Shown here in pieces: positions 4,835 to 7,078 of a DNA stretch of 7,078 nucleotides (position 1 is the stretch's first letter; every line of letters begins with the position of its first letter). The notes under the pieces were generated by a model, which searched no databases, was not told where the DNA came from, and saw only the letters and a list, made by a program, of their open reading frames with translations. A program made the translations under genes and the position numbers. Source of the stretch: Burkholderiales bacterium (lineage in GTDB: Bacteria > Pseudomonadota > Gammaproteobacteria > Burkholderiales > Burkholderiaceae); assembly GCA_947371645.1 (NCBI GenBank), contig CANBQJ010000189.1:1-7078 (forward strand), given 5' to 3'.

Positions 4835-6277
4835 ATGACTGAAACCCAGACTTTGCCGGGTGCAACTGCCGCACTGACGACCGACTACCTCATCGTGGGC
4901 GCTGGCGCCGTTGGCATGGCCTTCGTCGACACCCTGATCCACGACACCGATGCCACCGCCATCATCGTGGACCGGCATCACGCACCGGGCGGCCACTGGA
5001 ACGATGCCTACCCCTTCGTGCGGCTGCACCAGCCCTCGTCTTTTTACGGCGTCAATTCGCGCCCCTTGGGTCAGGGCGCACTCGACGCCGACCCGCTCAA
5101 CGCGGGCATGACCGAGCGTGCCAGCAGCACGGAGATCCTGGCCTATTGCGAGCAGGTGATGCAGGCGCTGCTGGCCACAGGCCGCGTGCGCTACTTCCCT
5201 GCCAGTGAGTTCATCGGGGGCGCGCACCCCCAGTACCGCTTTCGCTCGCAGCTCAGTGGGGAGGTGCGTGAAGTGACGGTGCGCCGCAAGCGTGTGGACA
5301 CCACCTTCATCGGCTCGGTTGTGCCCTCGACCCACCCGCCGCGCTACGCCGTGTCGCCAGGGGTGAGTTGCATCCCGGTCAATGGGCTGGCGCGCATCGC
5401 GGCGCCCCGGTCGACCTACGTCATCGTGGGCGCGGGCAAGACCGGCATCGACGCCTGCCTGTGGCTGCTGGAGCGCGGCGTCTCGCCCGATGCCATCGTC
5501 TGGATCATGCCGCGTGACCCCTGGCTCGTGGACCGGGCCAGCGTCCAAAAGGGCGATGCCCACTTCGAAGCCACCTTCAGCAACTTCGCCGGGCAGGTGG
5601 AAGCCAGCGCCCAGGCCAGCTCCATCGATGACCTGCTGGGCCGGCTGGAGGCCGATGGCGGCTTGTTGCGGCTGGACCCAACGGTCAAGCCGACCATGTA
5701 CCACGGGGCGATTGTCTCGCGGGCCGAACTGGCAAGGCTGCGCCAGATTCGCCAGGTGGTGCGCATGGGCCGCATCCAGCGCATCGAGCCCGAGCGCATC
5801 GTCCTGGATCAGGGCAGCTTGCCGGCCGAGCCGGATTGGCTCTATGTGGATTGCTCATCCTGCGGCATCACCAGGCGCAAGCCGGAGCCGGTCTTCCAGG
5901 GCGAGACCATCGTGCCGCAGATGGTTCGCACCTTTCAGCCCACGTTCAGCGCGGCCTTCATCGCCCACCTCGAATCGACCATGGATGACGAGGCTGAGAT
6001 GAACCAGCTCTGCACCCCCATCCCGATGTCGGACGTGCCGCGGGATTGGGCCGTGATGATGGCGCTGAACCTGGCCAACTCCTACCGCTGGTCCAAGTTT
6101 GCTGAACTGGACAAGTGGGTCAAATCGGCGCGCCTGGATGGTTTCTCGGGCATGGCCGCCAGCGTGACCTTCGCGCAACCAGAGCGGATGCAGTTGCTCA
6201 TGCGCTATGGGAAGAGCGCGGGGGCGGCGGCGGCCAACCTCAAGAAGCTTTTGGCCGAATCTGCAGCGCCGGCCTGA
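4835..6277 (+). CDS. FAD/NAD(P)-dependent oxidoreductase, flavin-monooxygenase-like
   Basis: A 480-residue protein with two Rossmann dinucleotide-binding motifs. The first, [11 protein letters not shown] (GxGxxG at 22-27) with acidic D46 ending strand beta2, should bind FAD. It is followed by [19 protein letters not shown] (50-68), the GGxW-type block of flavin monooxygenases and Baeyer-Villiger enzymes. The second, [15 protein letters not shown] (GxGxxG at 199-204), with basic residues near R227, should bind NAD(P)H. The exact FMO fingerprint FxGxxxHxxxY is not seen, so the substrate and even monooxygenase activity are uncertain. It is probably cytosolic, with no signal peptide. The frame opens upstream at 4691, but the ATG at 4835 has GGGGAGG upstream and starts right before the FAD motif. 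It could also be annotated as an NAD(P)-binding protein. Confidence 0.85.
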   Translation: MTETQTLPGATAALTTDYLIVGAGAVGMAFVDTLIHDTDATAIIVDRHHAPGGHWNDAYPFVRLHQPSSFYGVNSRPLGQGALDADPLNAGMTERASSTEILAYCEQVMQALLATGRVRYFPASEFIGGAHPQYRFRSQLSGEVREVTVRRKRVDTTFIGSVVPSTHPPRYAVSPGVSCIPVNGLARIAAPRSTYVIVGAGKTGIDACLWLLERGVSPDAIVWIMPRDPWLVDRASVQKGDAHFEATFSNFAGQVEASAQASSIDDLLGRLEADGGLLRLDPTVKPTMYHGAIVSRAELARLRQIRQVVRMGRIQRIEPERIVLDQGSLPAEPDWLYVDCSSCGITRRKPEPVFQGETIVPQMVRTFQPTFSAAFIAHLESTMDDEAEMNQLCTPIPMSDVPRDWAVMMALNLANSYRWSKFAELDKWVKSARLDGFSGMAASVTFAQPERMQLLMRYGKSAGAAAANLKKLLAESAAPA

Positions 6278-6368
6278 GTGTCATTCATCACGGCGACCGT
6301 CGGCCGGGCCACGTGTGCCCGCCTGCAGACGGCTTGGCGTTTTGCTATGCTGGCCCCCCACCTTCCCC

Positions 6369-6391
6369 GGCAAGGGGTGATGCCCCTTGCC
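6369..6391 (+). promoter_or_regulatory. Leader hairpin just before the ABC ATPase gene
   Basis: GGCAAGGGG (6369-6377), loop TGATG, CCCCTTGCC (6383-6391) form a perfect 9-bp stem ending 8 bases before the ATG at 6400. No T-run follows, so it is not a typical terminator. The only Shine-Dalgarno-like sequence (AAGGGG) is buried in the stem. A weak -10-like TATGCT lies at 6346-6351 with no good -35. It may be a translational control element. Confidence 0.45.
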
Positions 6392-6399
6392 CGCCCCCC

Positions 6400-7078
6400 A
6401 TGCAGAACATCATTTCGGTGCAAGGGCTGTCCAAGTCCTACGCCTCGGGCTTCAAGGCCCTCCAAGGCGTCAACCTGAGCATCCAGCAGGGCGAGATCCT
6501 GGCGCTGCTGGGGCCCAATGGCGCAGGCAAGACCACGCTGATCAGCATCATCTGCGGCATCGTCACGGCCAGCGCGGGTCAGGTCACCGTGGGCGGGTTC
6601 GATACCGTCAAGGACTACCGCCAGAGCCGCAGCCTCATCGGCCTGGTGCCGCAAGAGCTCACCACCGACGCGTTCGAGACGGTCTGGAACACGGTGAGCT
6701 TCAGCCGGGGCCTGTTTGGCAAGCCCAAGAGCCCCGCGCTGATCGAGCAGGTGCTCAAAGACCTCTCGCTGTGGGACAAGAAGGACAACATGATCATGAC
6801 GCTCTCGGGCGGCATGAAGCGGCGGGTGATGATCGCCAAGGCCTTGTCGCACGAGCCGCGCGTGCTCTTTCTGGATGAGCCCACCGCTGGCGTGGACGTG
6901 AACCTGCGCCGCGACATGTGGGCGCTGGTGCGCCGCCTGCAGCAGTCGGGCGTGACCATCATCCTCACCACGCACTACATCGAAGAAGCCCAAGAGATGG
7001 CCGACCGCATTGGCGTCATCAACAAGGGCGAGCTGCTGCTGGTGGAAGGCAAGGACGAACTCATGCGCAAGCTGGGCA
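6400..7078 (+). CDS. yadG: YadG-like ABC-2 type transporter ATP-binding protein, 3' end outside window
   Basis: The frame is open from the ATG at 6400 to the window end, giving 226 of an expected 300 or so residues. All ABC ATPase motifs are present: Walker A GPNGAGKT (38-45), Q-loop Q85 in GLVPQE, signature LSGGMKRR (135-142), Walker B RVLFLDEP with D159/E160, and H-loop H192 in LTTHYIEEA. The stretches [39 protein letters not shown] and THYIEEA closely follow E. coli YadG, which works with the permease YadH as a predicted exporter at the inner membrane; its substrate is not established. A yadH-like permease gene would be expected just beyond the window. The leader between 6392 and 6399 is C-rich with no Shine-Dalgarno, so the start rests on family resemblance. 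It is 122 bases after the oxidoreductase stop. Confidence 0.92.
   Translation, partial: MQNIISVQGLSKSYASGFKALQGVNLSIQQGEILALLGPNGAGKTTLISIICGIVTASAGQVTVGGFDTVKDYRQSRSLIGLVPQELTTDAFETVWNTVSFSRGLFGKPKSPALIEQVLKDLSLWDKKDNMIMTLSGGMKRRVMIAKALSHEPRVLFLDEPTAGVDVNLRRDMWALVRRLQQSGVTIILTTHYIEEAQEMADRIGVINKGELLLVEGKDELMRKLG

Noticed and set aside
4637..5704. 355-codon open frame on the minus strand
   Set aside because: It lies antisense to the oxidoreductase, which has clear FAD and NAD(P) motifs. Its His/Arg/Gly/Ala-rich peptide is typical of an antisense frame in high-GC DNA.
6334..6351. Considered as a sigma-54 promoter (TTGGCG...TATGC)
   Set aside because: The spacing between the GG and GC elements is 11 rather than 10 bases, and the consensus match is poor.
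6278..6478. 66-codon frame starting directly after the oxidoreductase stop
   Set aside because: It overlaps the ABC ATPase start in another frame, has no ribosome site at its GTG, and shows no protein-like pattern beyond GC bias.
6205..6993. 262-codon open frame on the minus strand
   Set aside because: It is antisense to the YadG-like gene, whose full set of ABC motifs leaves no doubt about the coding strand.

Overview
The window looks like a chromosomal piece from a Betaproteobacterium, most likely Burkholderiales (Comamonadaceae, Leptothrix or Aquabacterium-like). This is inferred from the high-GC, G/C-ending codons of the genes beyond about 1.8 kb and from the gene types present. No rRNA, tRNA, CRISPR array or intact insertion sequence was seen.

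Left part (1 to about 1200) is a fragment of an integron gene-cassette array read on the minus strand. It holds a DUF4440/NTF2-like gene cut by the window start, a well-formed 88-bp attC recombination site (384-471), and an RDD-family membrane-protein gene (526-1179). Further attC core-type heptamers lie at 511, 551, 1192 and 1227. Base composition is much lower in GC here (bases 961-1020 are 42% GC; bases 5461-5520 are 70%). No integron integrase is visible on the side where it would be expected, so the segment behaves like a cluster of attC sites lacking an integrase (CALIN).

Bases 1199-1859 form a gene-poor junction with three inverted repeats: a 9-bp-arm repeat, a 19-bp palindrome and a 13-bp-stem hairpin that probably ends the next minus-strand gene. 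It also holds a 47-codon protein-like fragment.

Middle part (1860-3091, minus strand) holds a compact, low-complexity FliD-like (flagellar cap-like) protein and, upstream of it, a DUF2798 two-helix membrane protein. A rho-independent terminator separates them. It overlaps the most upstream ATG of the FliD-like frame, so that ATG is unlikely to be the true start.

Right part (3382-7078, plus strand) has three genes: a secreted protein resembling HAF extracellular repeat proteins, an FAD/NAD(P)-binding oxidoreductase of the flavin-monooxygenase-like type, and a YadG-like ABC-2 exporter ATPase whose 3' end is cut by the window. The last two have hairpins at or just before their translation starts. 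These genes are co-directional but separated by 202 and 122 bp, and no shared pathway is evident.
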